From the NCBI RefSeq assembly GCF_040496035.1, contig NZ_JBEPJZ010000001.1, positions 2,356,001 through 2,420,000 of the forward strand: a DNA stretch of 64,000 bases, read 5' to 3'. This DNA comes from Agromyces sp. SYSU T00194. GTDB taxonomy: Bacteria > Actinomycetota > Actinomycetes > Actinomycetales > Microbacteriaceae. Made by a program: the position numbers and the translations under genes. The notes under the pieces are model-generated. The model ran no database searches. It was given only the letters and a program-made list of their open reading frames with translations, and was not told the DNA's origin. This document shows positions 24,228-32,772 of the stretch, piece by piece. How positions within the stretch are numbered: the first letter of the stretch is position 1; each line of letters begins with the position of its first letter.

Positions 24228-24244
24228 ACCTCGATGCTAGTGCC

Positions 24245-25552
24245 GTGAGCACCGACACCACCACCTCCGCGACGCCGGACGCCGCGGACCCCGGCCCCTC
24301 GCTCTGGCGCGACCGCGACTTCCTCCGGCTCTGGGCCGGCCAGACCGTCAGCCAGTTCGGCGCGCAGCTCGCGCACGTCGCGATCCCCGTGCTCGCCATC
24401 GTGCTGCTCGGCGCGAGCGAGTTCGAGGTGGGGCTGCTGAGCGCGGCCGACACGGCCGCGTTCCTGGTCGTCGGGCTGCCCGCCGGCGCCTGGATCGACC
24501 GCATGCGCAAGCGCCGGGTCATGATCGTCGCCGACCTCGTCCGCGCGCTGGCGCTCGCCGCGATCCCCGCGCTCTGGGCGCTCGACGCGCTCGAGATGTG
24601 GCACGTCTACCTGGTCGGCCTCGTGATCGGCACCGCGACCGTGTTCTTCGACGTGTCGTACCAGTCGGTCATCCCGGTGCTGGTGCGCCGCCCCCGCATC
24701 GGCGAGGCGAACGCGAAGCTCGAGGCGAGCGCCCAGGTCGCCCGCATCGGCGGGCCGGCGATCGGCGGCGGACTGCTCGCGCTGGTCTCGGCCCCGTTCG
24801 TGATCCTCGGCACCGCGATCGGGTACCTCGTGTCGTTCGCGTTCCTGCTCGGCATCCGCGCCGACGAGACGCCGAAGCCGCGCACGCCCGGCGTCGGCCT
24901 CGTCGCCGAGATCCGCGAGGGGCTGTCGTTCGTCTGGCACCACCGCCTCATCCGGCGGATCACGCTGAACACCGCGCTGGCGAACTTCTTCGGCACGCTC
25001 TCGATGACCCTCGTCAGCCTGCTCGTGCTGCGCGAGCTCGGCCTCACGCCGGCGGTGCTCGGCCTCGTGCTCTCCATCGGGTCGGCCGGCGGGCTGCTGG
25101 GCGCGCTCGCGACCCCGTGGCTCACGCGCCGGCTCGGCGAGGGCACGGTCATCCCCGCATCGACCGTGATGTTCGGGTTGTCGGCCTGCCTCGTACCGCT
25201 GACGGCCGCCGTGCCGCAGTTCGCCGTGCCGCTGCTCATCGTCGCCGAGCTCGGCTTCTCGTTCTCGGTGCTCGTCTACAACATCGCCCAGGTGAGCTTC
25301 CGCCAGCGCGTCACCCCGCACCACCTGCTCGGCCGCATGAACGCGTCGATCCGGTTCGTCGTGTGGGGCGTCATGCCGATCTCGAGCCTCATCGCGGGCG
25401 CGCTCGCGAGCGTCATCGGGGTCGTGCCGACCATGTGGGTCGGCGCGATCTGCCAGCTGCTCGCCGGCGCCGTGGTGGTCTTCTCGCCGTTCCGCGGCAT
25501 GCGCACGCTGCCCGACGCCGACGAGGAGGTCGGCGCCGCACCGGAGGCCTGA
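24245..25552 (+). CDS. MFS exporter, EntS/macrolide-efflux-like
   Basis: 435 aa, twelve hydrophobic segments. The first loop has GLPAGAWIDRMRKRRVMIVADLVRA, the MFS motif A variant of the EntS/MefA group of drug and siderophore exporters. LWRDRDFLRLWAGQTVSQFG is the usual opening. GTG 24245 chosen: it matches this N-terminus and falls 17 nt from the divergent regulator. The longer frame upstream is antisense to the regulator. Substrate unknown. Confidence 0.85.
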   Translation: MSTDTTTSATPDAADPGPSLWRDRDFLRLWAGQTVSQFGAQLAHVAIPVLAIVLLGASEFEVGLLSAADTAAFLVVGLPAGAWIDRMRKRRVMIVADLVRALALAAIPALWALDALEMWHVYLVGLVIGTATVFFDVSYQSVIPVLVRRPRIGEANAKLEASAQVARIGGPAIGGGLLALVSAPFVILGTAIGYLVSFAFLLGIRADETPKPRTPGVGLVAEIREGLSFVWHHRLIRRITLNTALANFFGTLSMTLVSLLVLRELGLTPAVLGLVLSIGSAGGLLGALATPWLTRRLGEGTVIPASTVMFGLSACLVPLTAAVPQFAVPLLIVAELGFSFSVLVYNIAQVSFRQRVTPHHLLGRMNASIRFVVWGVMPISSLIAGALASVIGVVPTMWVGAICQLLAGAVVVFSPFRGMRTLPDADEEVGAAPEA

Positions 25553-25625
25553 GCCCGTCCCCGCCCGCGACGGGTGGCGGCGGCCGCGGGACCTCCGGCC
25601 ATTGCCGGTGCGGGCGCTCCGGTCG

Positions 25626-25631
25626 TAGCGT
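25626..25631 (+). promoter_or_regulatory. -10 box of the LMF / FAD oxidoreductase pair
   Basis: TAGCGT ends 7 nt before ATG 25639; probable leaderless transcript. Confidence 0.4.
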
Positions 25632-25638
25632 GGGCCCG

Positions 25639-27078
25639 ATGGACTGGCTCGCGCTGCTCGACGCGCACGGCCTCGAGTTCGCCCGGCAGGTGCTGCAGCG
25701 CGGCACCGCGGCGGTCGCCCTGGTCGCGTTCGCGTCGACCTGGTCGCAGTTCCCGGCGCTCCTCGGCGAGCGGGGGCTGCTGCCCGTGCCCCGGTTCCTC
25801 GAGCTGGGGTACGCGCGGCGGCAGCCCACGATCTTCCGCTGGCACTACTCCGATCGGATGCTCCGCGGCTGCTGCGCGTTCGGCGTGCTCGTCGCCGCCC
25901 TCCTGGTCGCGGGCGTCCCGCAGCTCGGCCCGCCGTGGCTGCCGATGCTCGCGTTCGGCGTGCTCTGGGTGCTGTACCTGTCGATCGTGACCGTGGGGCA
26001 GACCTTCTACGCGTTCGGCTGGGAGAGCCTGTTGCTCGAGTCGCTGTTCGTCGTGGCGTTCCTCGGCTCGAACCGGGTCGCCCCGCCGATCCTGGTGCTC
26101 GGCTTCACCTGGTGGCTCGTGTTCCGGCTCGAGTTCGGCGCCGGCATGATCAAGTGGCGCGGCGGGCGCGAATGGCGCGACCTGACGGCGCTGACGTACC
26201 ACCACGAGACCCAGCCCATGCCGAACCCGCTGAGCCGCTGGGCGCACCTGCTGCCGCGCTGGTTCCACCGGTCGGAGGTCGTGGCGAACTTCATCGCCCA
26301 GCTCGGGGTGCCGTTCCTGCTGTTCGCGCCCCAGCCCGTGGCATCCGTCGCCGCCCTCGTGATCGTCGGCACGCAGGCCTGGCTCGTGCTCACCGGCAAC
26401 TTCGCGTGGCTGAACTGGCTCACGATGGTGCTCGCCGGCGGGGCGATCGGCGACGGGGTGGTGCACCTGGTCGTGCCGGCGTGGCCGGCCGAGACGGCGT
26501 ACGCGCCCACCCCGGCGTGGTTCGCGGTGGTCACGACGCTCGTCGTCGCCGGGCTCGCGGTGCTCAGCTGGCAGCCGCTGCGCAACCTGTTCGCCCGCCG
26601 CCAGCTCATGAACGCCAGCTTCAACCGGTTCCACCTGGTGAACGCCTACGGTGCGTTCGGCACGGTCACGAAGCGGCGCGACGAGGTGGTGGTCGAGGGC
26701 ACCGAGGCCGCGGAGCCCGGGCCGGGGGACTGGGTCGCCTACGAGTTCCACGGCAAGCCGGGCGACCCCGCGCGCGTGCCGCGGCAGTTCGCGCCGTACC
26801 ACCTGCGGCTCGACTGGCTGATGTGGTTCCTCGCCCTCGGGGCGCCCGACCACGGCTGGTTCCGCGCGTTCCTCGTGCGGCTGCTCGAGGCCGACCCCGC
26901 GACCCTCCGGCTGCTGCGCGTCGACCCGTTCGACGGCAGGCGGCCCGTCGCGGTGCGCGCACGGGTGTACCGGTACCGGTTCGCCACGCGCCGAGAGCAT
27001 CGCGAGACGGGACTGTGGTGGATGCGGGAGGATGCCGGTGTGCTGGTCGCTCCCATCGCCCTCGGGGCCCGCCCGTGA
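25639..27078 (+). CDS. Lipase maturation factor (LMF1) family membrane protein
   Basis: 479 aa, seven to eight membrane segments in the first two thirds. Conserved LMF blocks are present: TFYAFGWESLLLESLFVVAF, GAGMIKWRGGREWRDLTAL, YHHETQPMPNPLSRW, and C-terminal NAYGAFGTVTKRRDEVVVEG with YEFHGKPGDPARVPRQFAPY. In vertebrates LMF1 helps lipoprotein lipase fold in the ER; the bacterial role is unknown. Its TGA overlaps the GTG of the next gene (GTGA), so translation is coupled to an FAD oxidoreductase. A -10-like TAGCGT precedes it by 7 nt. Confidence 0.87.
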   Translation: MDWLALLDAHGLEFARQVLQRGTAAVALVAFASTWSQFPALLGERGLLPVPRFLELGYARRQPTIFRWHYSDRMLRGCCAFGVLVAALLVAGVPQLGPPWLPMLAFGVLWVLYLSIVTVGQTFYAFGWESLLLESLFVVAFLGSNRVAPPILVLGFTWWLVFRLEFGAGMIKWRGGREWRDLTALTYHHETQPMPNPLSRWAHLLPRWFHRSEVVANFIAQLGVPFLLFAPQPVASVAALVIVGTQAWLVLTGNFAWLNWLTMVLAGGAIGDGVVHLVVPAWPAETAYAPTPAWFAVVTTLVVAGLAVLSWQPLRNLFARRQLMNASFNRFHLVNAYGAFGTVTKRRDEVVVEGTEAAEPGPGDWVAYEFHGKPGDPARVPRQFAPYHLRLDWLMWFLALGAPDHGWFRAFLVRLLEADPATLRLLRVDPFDGRRPVAVRARVYRYRFATRREHRETGLWWMREDAGVLVAPIALGARP

Positions 27079-28526
27079 TCGACGCCAACGTCGTCGGCTC
27101 GGGGCCGAACGGACTCGCCGCCGCCGTCACCCTCGCGGCCGCGGGGCTGTCGGTGCGCCTGACCGAGCGCGCCGACACGATCGGCGGCGGCATGCGCACC
27201 GAGGAACTCACGCTGCCCGGCTTCCGCCACGACCTGTGCTCGGCGGTGCACCCGGCCGCGCTCGCGTCGCCGTTCTTCCGGGCGTTCGGGCTGACCGACC
27301 GGGTGCCCTTCGTCGTGCCCGACGCCTCGTACGCCCACCCGCTCGACGCTGCGCCCGCCGGCGTCGCCTGGCGCGACCTCGACCGCACCGCCGACGAGCT
27401 CGGCGCCGACGGCCCCGCCTGGCGCCGCCTGTTCGCGCCGCTCGTGGCGCGCATCGACGGCGTCGTCGACTTCACCGGCTCGCAGCTGCTGCGCGTGCCC
27501 CGTCGGCCGGTCGCCGCCGCGCTCATGGCCGCGCGGGTGCTCGAGCAGGGCACGGCGCTGGGCGCCGCCCGGTTCCGCGGTGCCACCGCGCCGGCGATGC
27601 TCGCGGGCGCGGCCGCGCACGCCATCGGCCGACATCCCTCGCTCGCGACGGCGGCCCCGGGCGTGCTGCTCGGCGCGCACGCGCACGCGGGCGGCTGGGG
27701 GGTTCCGGTGGGCGGGTCGCAGGCGATCGCCGACGCGCTGGCCGCCGAACTCGTCGCCCTGGGCGGCGAGATCGTGACCGGCCACGAGGTGCGCTCGCCG
27801 GCCGATCTCGAGCGCAGCCGCGTGACGCTGCTCGACACCTCCGTCGAGGCGCTCGACGCGATCGCCGGGCACCGCCTGCCGGCCCCGTACCGGCGCGCAC
27901 TGCGCCGCTACCGGCACGGCGACGGGGTCGCGAAGGTCGACTTCGCGCTCTCCGACCCCGTCCCGTGGGCCGACCCGCGCGTCGGGGCCGCGCCGACCGT
28001 GCACCTCGGCGGCAGCGCGGCGGAGATCGCGGCGAGCGAGCACGCCGTCGCCGCCGGGCGCGTGAGCGAGCGCCCCTACGTGCTCGTCGTGCAGCCGACC
28101 GTGGTCGACCCGACGCGTGCGCCGGCCGGCCGGCACACGCTCTGGGCGTACATCCACGTGCCCCGCGGGTCGCGGCTCGACGCCACCGAACTCGTGGCGG
28201 CGCAGATGGAGCGGTTCGCGCCCGGCTTCCGCGACACGGTGCTGGCGAGCACCGCGACGAGCGCCGTCGAGCTCGGCGCGCGCAACCCGAACGACGTCGG
28301 CGGCGACATCCTGGGCGGCGCGCTCACCGTGCCCCAGCTCGTGAAGCGGCCGGTGGTCTCGCCCGTGCCGTGGCGCACGCCCGTGCGCGGGCTCTACCTG
28401 TGTTCGGCCTCGACCCCGCCCGGGCCGAGCGTGCAGGGCATGAACGGCTGGTTCGCCGCCCGGCTCGCACTGCGTGAGCACTTCGGGGTGCACGAGGCGC
28501 CGTACAACGGGCGGGTGGGGCGGTGA
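27075..28526 (+). CDS. NAD(P)/FAD-dependent oxidoreductase, phytoene desaturase / PYROXD2-like
   Basis: 483 aa. N-terminal Rossmann NVVGSGPNGLAAAVTLAAAG with the dinucleotide GxGxxG-like motif (GSGPNG), ERADTIGGGMRTEEL, and the C-terminal FAD closing block LYLCSASTPPGPSVQGMNGW. AHAHAGGWGVPVGGSQAIADAL is the substrate-domain signature of the desaturase/amine-oxidase superfamily. It could oxidise or isomerise a lipid or isoprenoid. GTG start overlaps the stop of the LMF1-type gene by one codon. Convergent with the DUF58 operon. Confidence 0.86.
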   Translation: MIDANVVGSGPNGLAAAVTLAAAGLSVRLTERADTIGGGMRTEELTLPGFRHDLCSAVHPAALASPFFRAFGLTDRVPFVVPDASYAHPLDAAPAGVAWRDLDRTADELGADGPAWRRLFAPLVARIDGVVDFTGSQLLRVPRRPVAAALMAARVLEQGTALGAARFRGATAPAMLAGAAAHAIGRHPSLATAAPGVLLGAHAHAGGWGVPVGGSQAIADALAAELVALGGEIVTGHEVRSPADLERSRVTLLDTSVEALDAIAGHRLPAPYRRALRRYRHGDGVAKVDFALSDPVPWADPRVGAAPTVHLGGSAAEIAASEHAVAAGRVSERPYVLVVQPTVVDPTRAPAGRHTLWAYIHVPRGSRLDATELVAAQMERFAPGFRDTVLASTATSAVELGARNPNDVGGDILGGALTVPQLVKRPVVSPVPWRTPVRGLYLCSASTPPGPSVQGMNGWFAARLALREHFGVHEAPYNGRVGR

Positions 28527-28540
28527 GCCGACTGCCGGGC

Positions 28541-28563
28541 CCGTCGGGACGCCGTGCCGACGG
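28541..28563. terminator. Hairpin between convergent FAD oxidoreductase and DUF58 genes
   Basis: CCGTCGG (28541-28547), 9-nt loop, CCGACGG (28557-28563) within the 55-nt gap between stop codons. No U-tract. Confidence 0.4.
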
Positions 28564-28581
28564 CCGGCCCGCGGCCCGCGT

Positions 28582-29916
28582 TCAGAGCCGCCCGGTCGCC
28601 TTCAGCGCCAGGTAGCGGTCGGCGAGCGCCGGCGGCAGGTCGGCGGGCGGCGCCTGCACCACGTCGCCGCCGAGGCGCTTGATCGCCGCGGCGACCCGGT
28701 CGGCGTCGCGAAGCGCCCGCTCGGCCGCGCCCGCGAGGTACGCCGACTCGCGGTCGCCGCGATCGCGCCGCGCCGCATCGAGCGACGGGTCGGTGACGGA
28801 GGCGACCAGCACGGTGTGCGCCGACGTCAGGGCGGGCAGCACGCCCAGCATGCCCCGTGCCGCGGCCGGGGTGTCGATGCCCGTGCACAGCACGACCAGG
28901 GCACGGTGGCTCGTCGCCTGCCGCACCAGTGCGGGCACCGCGCTCCAGTCGGTGTCGATGAGTCCCGCCTCCACCGGGGCGAGCGCGTCGACCATGCGGG
29001 AGAGCATGGTCGGCCCGGTCACCGACTGCACGCGGGCGCGCACCCGGCGATCCCAGGCCACGAGGTCGACGCGGTCGCCGGCCCGGCCGGCCAGGGCGGC
29101 CAGCAGCAGGCTCGATTCGATGGCGGTGTCGAGCCGGGGCTCGTCGCCCACGCGCGCGGCGGCGGTGCGACCCGTGTCGACGACCAGCACGACCCGCCGG
29201 TCGCGCTCGGGTCGCCACGTGCGCACCATCAGGCGCTGCCCGCCGCCGGTCAGCTCCGCGTCGCGTCGCGCGGTCGCCCGCCAGTCGATCGAGCGCACGT
29301 CGTCGCCGCGCACGTACTCGCGCAGCGAGTCGAACTCGGTGCCCGCGCCGCGCACCATGACCGGGGTGTTGCCCTCGAGCTCGCGCAGCCGCGCCACGCG
29401 CGACGCCAGGTGACGCCGCGAGCGGAACGGCGGCAGCACCCGCAGGCGGCCCTCCGCCCCGAGCGTCGCCTGGCGCGCCCAGAGCCCGAGCGGGCCCCAC
29501 GAGCGCACGGTCACCGCGTCGACCCGTCGCTCGCCGCGCCGCGACGGCACGAACGCCAGCGGCACCGCACGGCGCTCTCCGGCCGGCAGGTCCACCCGTG
29601 CGCGGTTGTCGCCGACGAGGCCCGCCGACGGCTCCCACCCGTCGCGGACGACGCCGCGGATGCGCCGGCCGCCGAGGTTCGTCAGGAGCAGCCGGCCGTC
29701 GACGCGCTCGCCGAGTCGCACGCGCGCCGGCAGCTCGCGGGCGATCGCGACGCGCCGCGGGCTGCCGGCCGCCGCGAGGTCGACGAGCCCGAGCGCGATC
29801 GCGAGCGCCACCCAGCCGACGAACACCGCCCAGGCCGCGGTGGGCGTGCCGCCGAGCAGCACGAGCGGCACGACGCCGGCGGCGACGAGCAGCGTGAAGC
29901 GTCCGGACCAGTCCAT
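28582..29916 (-). CDS. DUF58 (von Willebrand-like) protein
   Basis: 444 aa. Two hydrophobic segments within residues 5-50, then beta domain, then the DUF58 core EFDSLREYVRGDDVRSIDWR and TARRDAELTGG, with a vWA-like VVLVVDTGRT metal-site strand. DUF58 proteins act with MoxR AAA ATPases as chaperone/assembly modules at the membrane. Last gene of a five-gene operon: upstream MoxR ends 2 nt before its start. Function in this organism is not known. Confidence 0.87.
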   Translation of the reverse strand: MDWSGRFTLLVAAGVVPLVLLGGTPTAAWAVFVGWVALAIALGLVDLAAAGSPRRVAIARELPARVRLGERVDGRLLLTNLGGRRIRGVVRDGWEPSAGLVGDNRARVDLPAGERRAVPLAFVPSRRGERRVDAVTVRSWGPLGLWARQATLGAEGRLRVLPPFRSRRHLASRVARLRELEGNTPVMVRGAGTEFDSLREYVRGDDVRSIDWRATARRDAELTGGGQRLMVRTWRPERDRRVVLVVDTGRTAAARVGDEPRLDTAIESSLLLAALAGRAGDRVDLVAWDRRVRARVQSVTGPTMLSRMVDALAPVEAGLIDTDWSAVPALVRQATSHRALVVLCTGIDTPAAARGMLGVLPALTSAHTVLVASVTDPSLDAARRDRGDRESAYLAGAAERALRDADRVAAAIKRLGGDVVQAPPADLPPALADRYLALKATGRL

Positions 29917-29917
29917 G

Positions 29918-30898
29918 TCAGAGCGGCACCCGCACCTGCTGCACCACCGAGCCGAGGATCGCGTCGACGTCGACGCCCTCGAGTTCGGCCTCCGGCCGCA
30001 GCACGACCCGGTGCCGCCACACGGAGGGCAGCATGGCCTGCACGTGGTCGGGCGTGACGGCGGCGTCGCCGCGCAGCCAGGCCCACGCCTTCGACGCCGC
30101 CAGCAGCGCGGTCGCGCCGCGGGGGCTCGCTCCGAGCGCCACCGACGGGCTGCGCCGCGTCGCCTGGGCGAGGTCGACGACGTAGCCGAGCACCTCGTCG
30201 GTGACGGTCACCCGGGCCGTGGCCGCGCGCGCCGCGGCGAGGTTCGCGGCGTCGAGCACCGGCCGCACGCCGGCCGCGTCGAGGTCGCGCGGATCGAAGC
30301 CGTCGGCGTGGCGGCGGAGCACCTCGACCTCCGTCTCGCGCGGCGGGAGGTCGAGCACGAGCTTCAGCAGGAACCGGTCGAGCTGCGCCTCCGGGAGCGC
30401 GTACGTGCCCTCGTACTCGACGGGGTTCTGCGTCGCGGCCACCAGGAAGGGGTCGGGCAGCGGCCGGGTGACCCCGTCGGTCGAGACCTGTCGCTCCTCC
30501 ATCGCCTCGAGCAGGGCCGACTGCGTCTTCGGGGGCGTGCGGTTGATCTCGTCGGCGAGCAGGATGTTCGTGAACACCGGCCCCTCGCGGAACTCGAACG
30601 CGGCCTCGCGCGGGTCGTACACGACCGAGCCGGTCACGTCGCCGGGCATCAGGTCGGGCGTGAACTGGATGCGGTGCGTCTGCAGGTCGAGCGACCGGCT
30701 GAGCGCGCGCACGAGCAGCGTCTTGGCGACGCCGGGCACGCCCTCGAGCAGGACGTGCCCGCGCGCCAGCAGGGCGATGATGAGCCCGGTGACGGCGCCG
30801 TCCTGGCCGACGACGGCGCGGCCGACCTCGGTGCGCACGCGGGCGAGTCGCTCGCGCAGCGCGGCGTCGTCGATGGTCGGGGCGGCGGGATCGGTCAT
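29918..30898 (-). CDS. MoxR-type AAA+ ATPase
   Basis: 326 aa. Walker A LLEGVPGVAKTLL, Walker B NILLADEINRTPPKTQSALLEAMEE (29-nt region near 30490-30560), sensor 1 FLVAATQNPVEYEGTYALPE, sensor 2 region SPRGATALLAASKAWA. Start ATG 30896-30898 chosen as the family begins with TIDDAALRERLARVRTEV. One nt separates it from the stop of the DUF4350 gene. Acts as chaperone with the DUF58 protein; client unknown. Confidence 0.92.
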   Translation of the reverse strand: MTDPAAPTIDDAALRERLARVRTEVGRAVVGQDGAVTGLIIALLARGHVLLEGVPGVAKTLLVRALSRSLDLQTHRIQFTPDLMPGDVTGSVVYDPREAAFEFREGPVFTNILLADEINRTPPKTQSALLEAMEERQVSTDGVTRPLPDPFLVAATQNPVEYEGTYALPEAQLDRFLLKLVLDLPPRETEVEVLRRHADGFDPRDLDAAGVRPVLDAANLAAARAATARVTVTDEVLGYVVDLAQATRRSPSVALGASPRGATALLAASKAWAWLRGDAAVTPDHVQAMLPSVWRHRVVLRPEAELEGVDVDAILGSVVQQVRVPL

Positions 30899-30899
30899 G

Positions 30900-32132
30900 T
30901 CACCTGTTCCTCGGTTCGGTTCGGTTCTCGGTTCGGGCATCGGATGCCCCGGGCGTGCGCACCGCGGCCGCGACGCGTCGCTCGAACGCGTCGAGGTCGC
31001 GGGCGAGCGACGTGAACGCGGCGTCGTCCGGGGGCGGCGCGCCGATCAGCAGGTCACGCACGCGGGCCGAGTCCACGCCGACGAGCGTTGCCGCGGCATC
31101 GGCGACCTCGCCGACGGGCGCGTGCCCCGGGAGGCCGACGAGCGTCGCGATGCGGCCGAGCGCGCCGATGCGCATGGCGTCGAGGGCGCGGCCCCGCGCA
31201 TCCGCCCGCGCGTACAGCCGGCCGCGCCCCTCGGTCGTCTCGCGGGCCCGCACGACGACGGGCAGGCGTTCGACCACGAGCGGACCGAACCGGCGACCCC
31301 GCCACACGGCCGCAGCGACGGTGGCGAGCAGGAGCAGCACGAGGGCCGGAGTCACCCACGGCGGGGTGAGTTCGCCGAGCGACGGCCCGGCATCGGGTGC
31401 GTCGCCCGGTCCGGGCAGGTACCAGACGAGCCGGTCGGTCGCGCCGAGCAGCCCGAGGGCGAGGGCGGCGTTGCCGGCCGTGGCGACGGTGCCGTTCTGG
31501 AGCACTTCGGTGCCGGCCAGCACCACGACCTCGGGCACGTCCCCGGCGGGTCCCACGACCAGTCGCACGGCGCCGTCGTCGTCGGGGAAGCAGCCCCGCC
31601 AGCCGGCGTCCACGGCCGCGTCGTCCACCGTGAGCGCCTGTCCCGAGCCGCCGAGCGCGCCCGCGCGCTGCGCCTCCGGCACGTCGCAGCCCGGCGCATC
31701 CGTCGTCCCCGCGGTGAGCCCGGCGAACCGCACGCCGGGCGCGACGGCGTCGAGGGCGGAGAAGCTCGGGGCGACCAGGACGATCCGCGACGCCGCGCCC
31801 GCGAGGCGCGCGACCTGCGCGCCGTCGAGGAGGCCCAGGTCGTCGACGAGGAGCACCGTGGCGCCCGCCGCACGCGGCAGCGCGTCGTCGAGCGCGTCGA
31901 CGGCCTCCACGTGCACCCCCTGCTCGGCGAGCACGTTCGCGACCGCCGCGCCGCCCGCCGGAGCGGCGTTGTCGGCCGCGAGCACCCGGCCCGAGCCGGA
32001 GCCGACCCCCTCGAGCAGGGCGACGCCGACCGCGACGACCAGCACGATGACGCCGACGACGATCCAGCCGCGACGCGACGCGATCGCCCGCCGCACCGTC
32101 GGGGTGCGCGCCTCGGCGGCGGTCGCGGTCAC
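30900..32132 (-). CDS. DUF4350 membrane protein
   Basis: 410 aa. One N-terminal membrane segment (RGWIVVGVIVLVVAVGVALL), a ThuA/GATase-like extracytoplasmic domain with VLAEQGVHVEAVDALDDALP and VLLVDDLGLLDGAQVARLA, a second membrane segment (TPALVLLLLATVAAAVW) and a cytosolic helical end. Standard component of MoxR-DUF58-DUF4129 operons. Overlaps the start of the DUF4129 gene end (4 nt). Catalytic residues are not evident. Role likely structural or in complex assembly. Confidence 0.8.
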   Translation of the reverse strand: MTATAAEARTPTVRRAIASRRGWIVVGVIVLVVAVGVALLEGVGSGSGRVLAADNAAPAGGAAVANVLAEQGVHVEAVDALDDALPRAAGATVLLVDDLGLLDGAQVARLAGAASRIVLVAPSFSALDAVAPGVRFAGLTAGTTDAPGCDVPEAQRAGALGGSGQALTVDDAAVDAGWRGCFPDDDGAVRLVVGPAGDVPEVVVLAGTEVLQNGTVATAGNAALALGLLGATDRLVWYLPGPGDAPDAGPSLGELTPPWVTPALVLLLLATVAAAVWRGRRFGPLVVERLPVVVRARETTEGRGRLYARADARGRALDAMRIGALGRIATLVGLPGHAPVGEVADAAATLVGVDSARVRDLLIGAPPPDDAAFTSLARDLDAFERRVAAAVRTPGASDARTENRTEPRNR

Positions 32133-32767
32133 GGGGTCGCTCCCGCGAGGCCGGCCGGCACGGTGCCCCGGAGGTCGGCGTCGAGTTCCCGCACCCGCGC
32201 GTACGCGTCCGGCCCGGCGTGCCGGTCGCCGTAGCGCACCAGCTCGAAGTCGTCGGCGGCCGCCTCCAGGCGGGACCGGTGCGCCGGGAACGACGGCGCC
32301 GCGCCGCGGGCGACGCCGTGCGCGGTCGTGCCGGGCAGCAGGGTGAGCACGGTGCGCTCGTCGAGCTCGCGCGCGAGCGCCCGGAACGCCTCGGCGACGG
32401 CCAGGTCCCAGTCGCCCCGCGCGGCCGCCTCATCGGCCGCGCGCCGCAGGGCGGCGGCCGTGCGACGGTCGTCGTCGCCCAGCACGGCGTGTTCGGGGCG
32501 GGCGCGTCGTCGCAGCCGTGGCAGGCCGTACACGAGCAGGACGACCACCACGACGCCCGCGACCAGGAGCAGCCCCACGAGGAGCAGGGTCGGTGCGGGG
32601 AGCCCGCCGCCGCCGGCGAACAGGTCGGTCAGCCACTGGCGCACGGCGTCCGCCGCCCGATCGAACGCCGTCGGGCTCGCCGCCGCGTACTCGGGTGAGC
32701 GGAGCTCGGCCTCGAGGAGTCGACGCGCCTCGTCGGCGTCGGGGTCGAGCGGGATCTCCAGGCGCAT
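32129..32767 (-). CDS. DUF4129 membrane protein
   Basis: 212 aa. One membrane helix (TLLLVGLLLVAGVVVVVLLV, about residues 66-86), preceded by an extracytoplasmic N-terminal segment and followed by a cytosolic helical domain with GDWDLAVAEAFRALARELDER and LVRYGDRHAGPDAYARVREL, the DUF4129 signature that resembles protein-binding repeats. ATG 32765-32767 chosen, 5 nt after the upstream stop. Part of the five-gene MoxR operon. Confidence 0.82.
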   Translation of the reverse strand: MRLEIPLDPDADEARRLLEAELRSPEYAAASPTAFDRAADAVRQWLTDLFAGGGGLPAPTLLLVGLLLVAGVVVVVLLVYGLPRLRRRARPEHAVLGDDDRRTAAALRRAADEAAARGDWDLAVAEAFRALARELDERTVLTLLPGTTAHGVARGAAPSFPAHRSRLEAAADDFELVRYGDRHAGPDAYARVRELDADLRGTVPAGLAGATP

Positions 32768-32772
32768 GCGGG

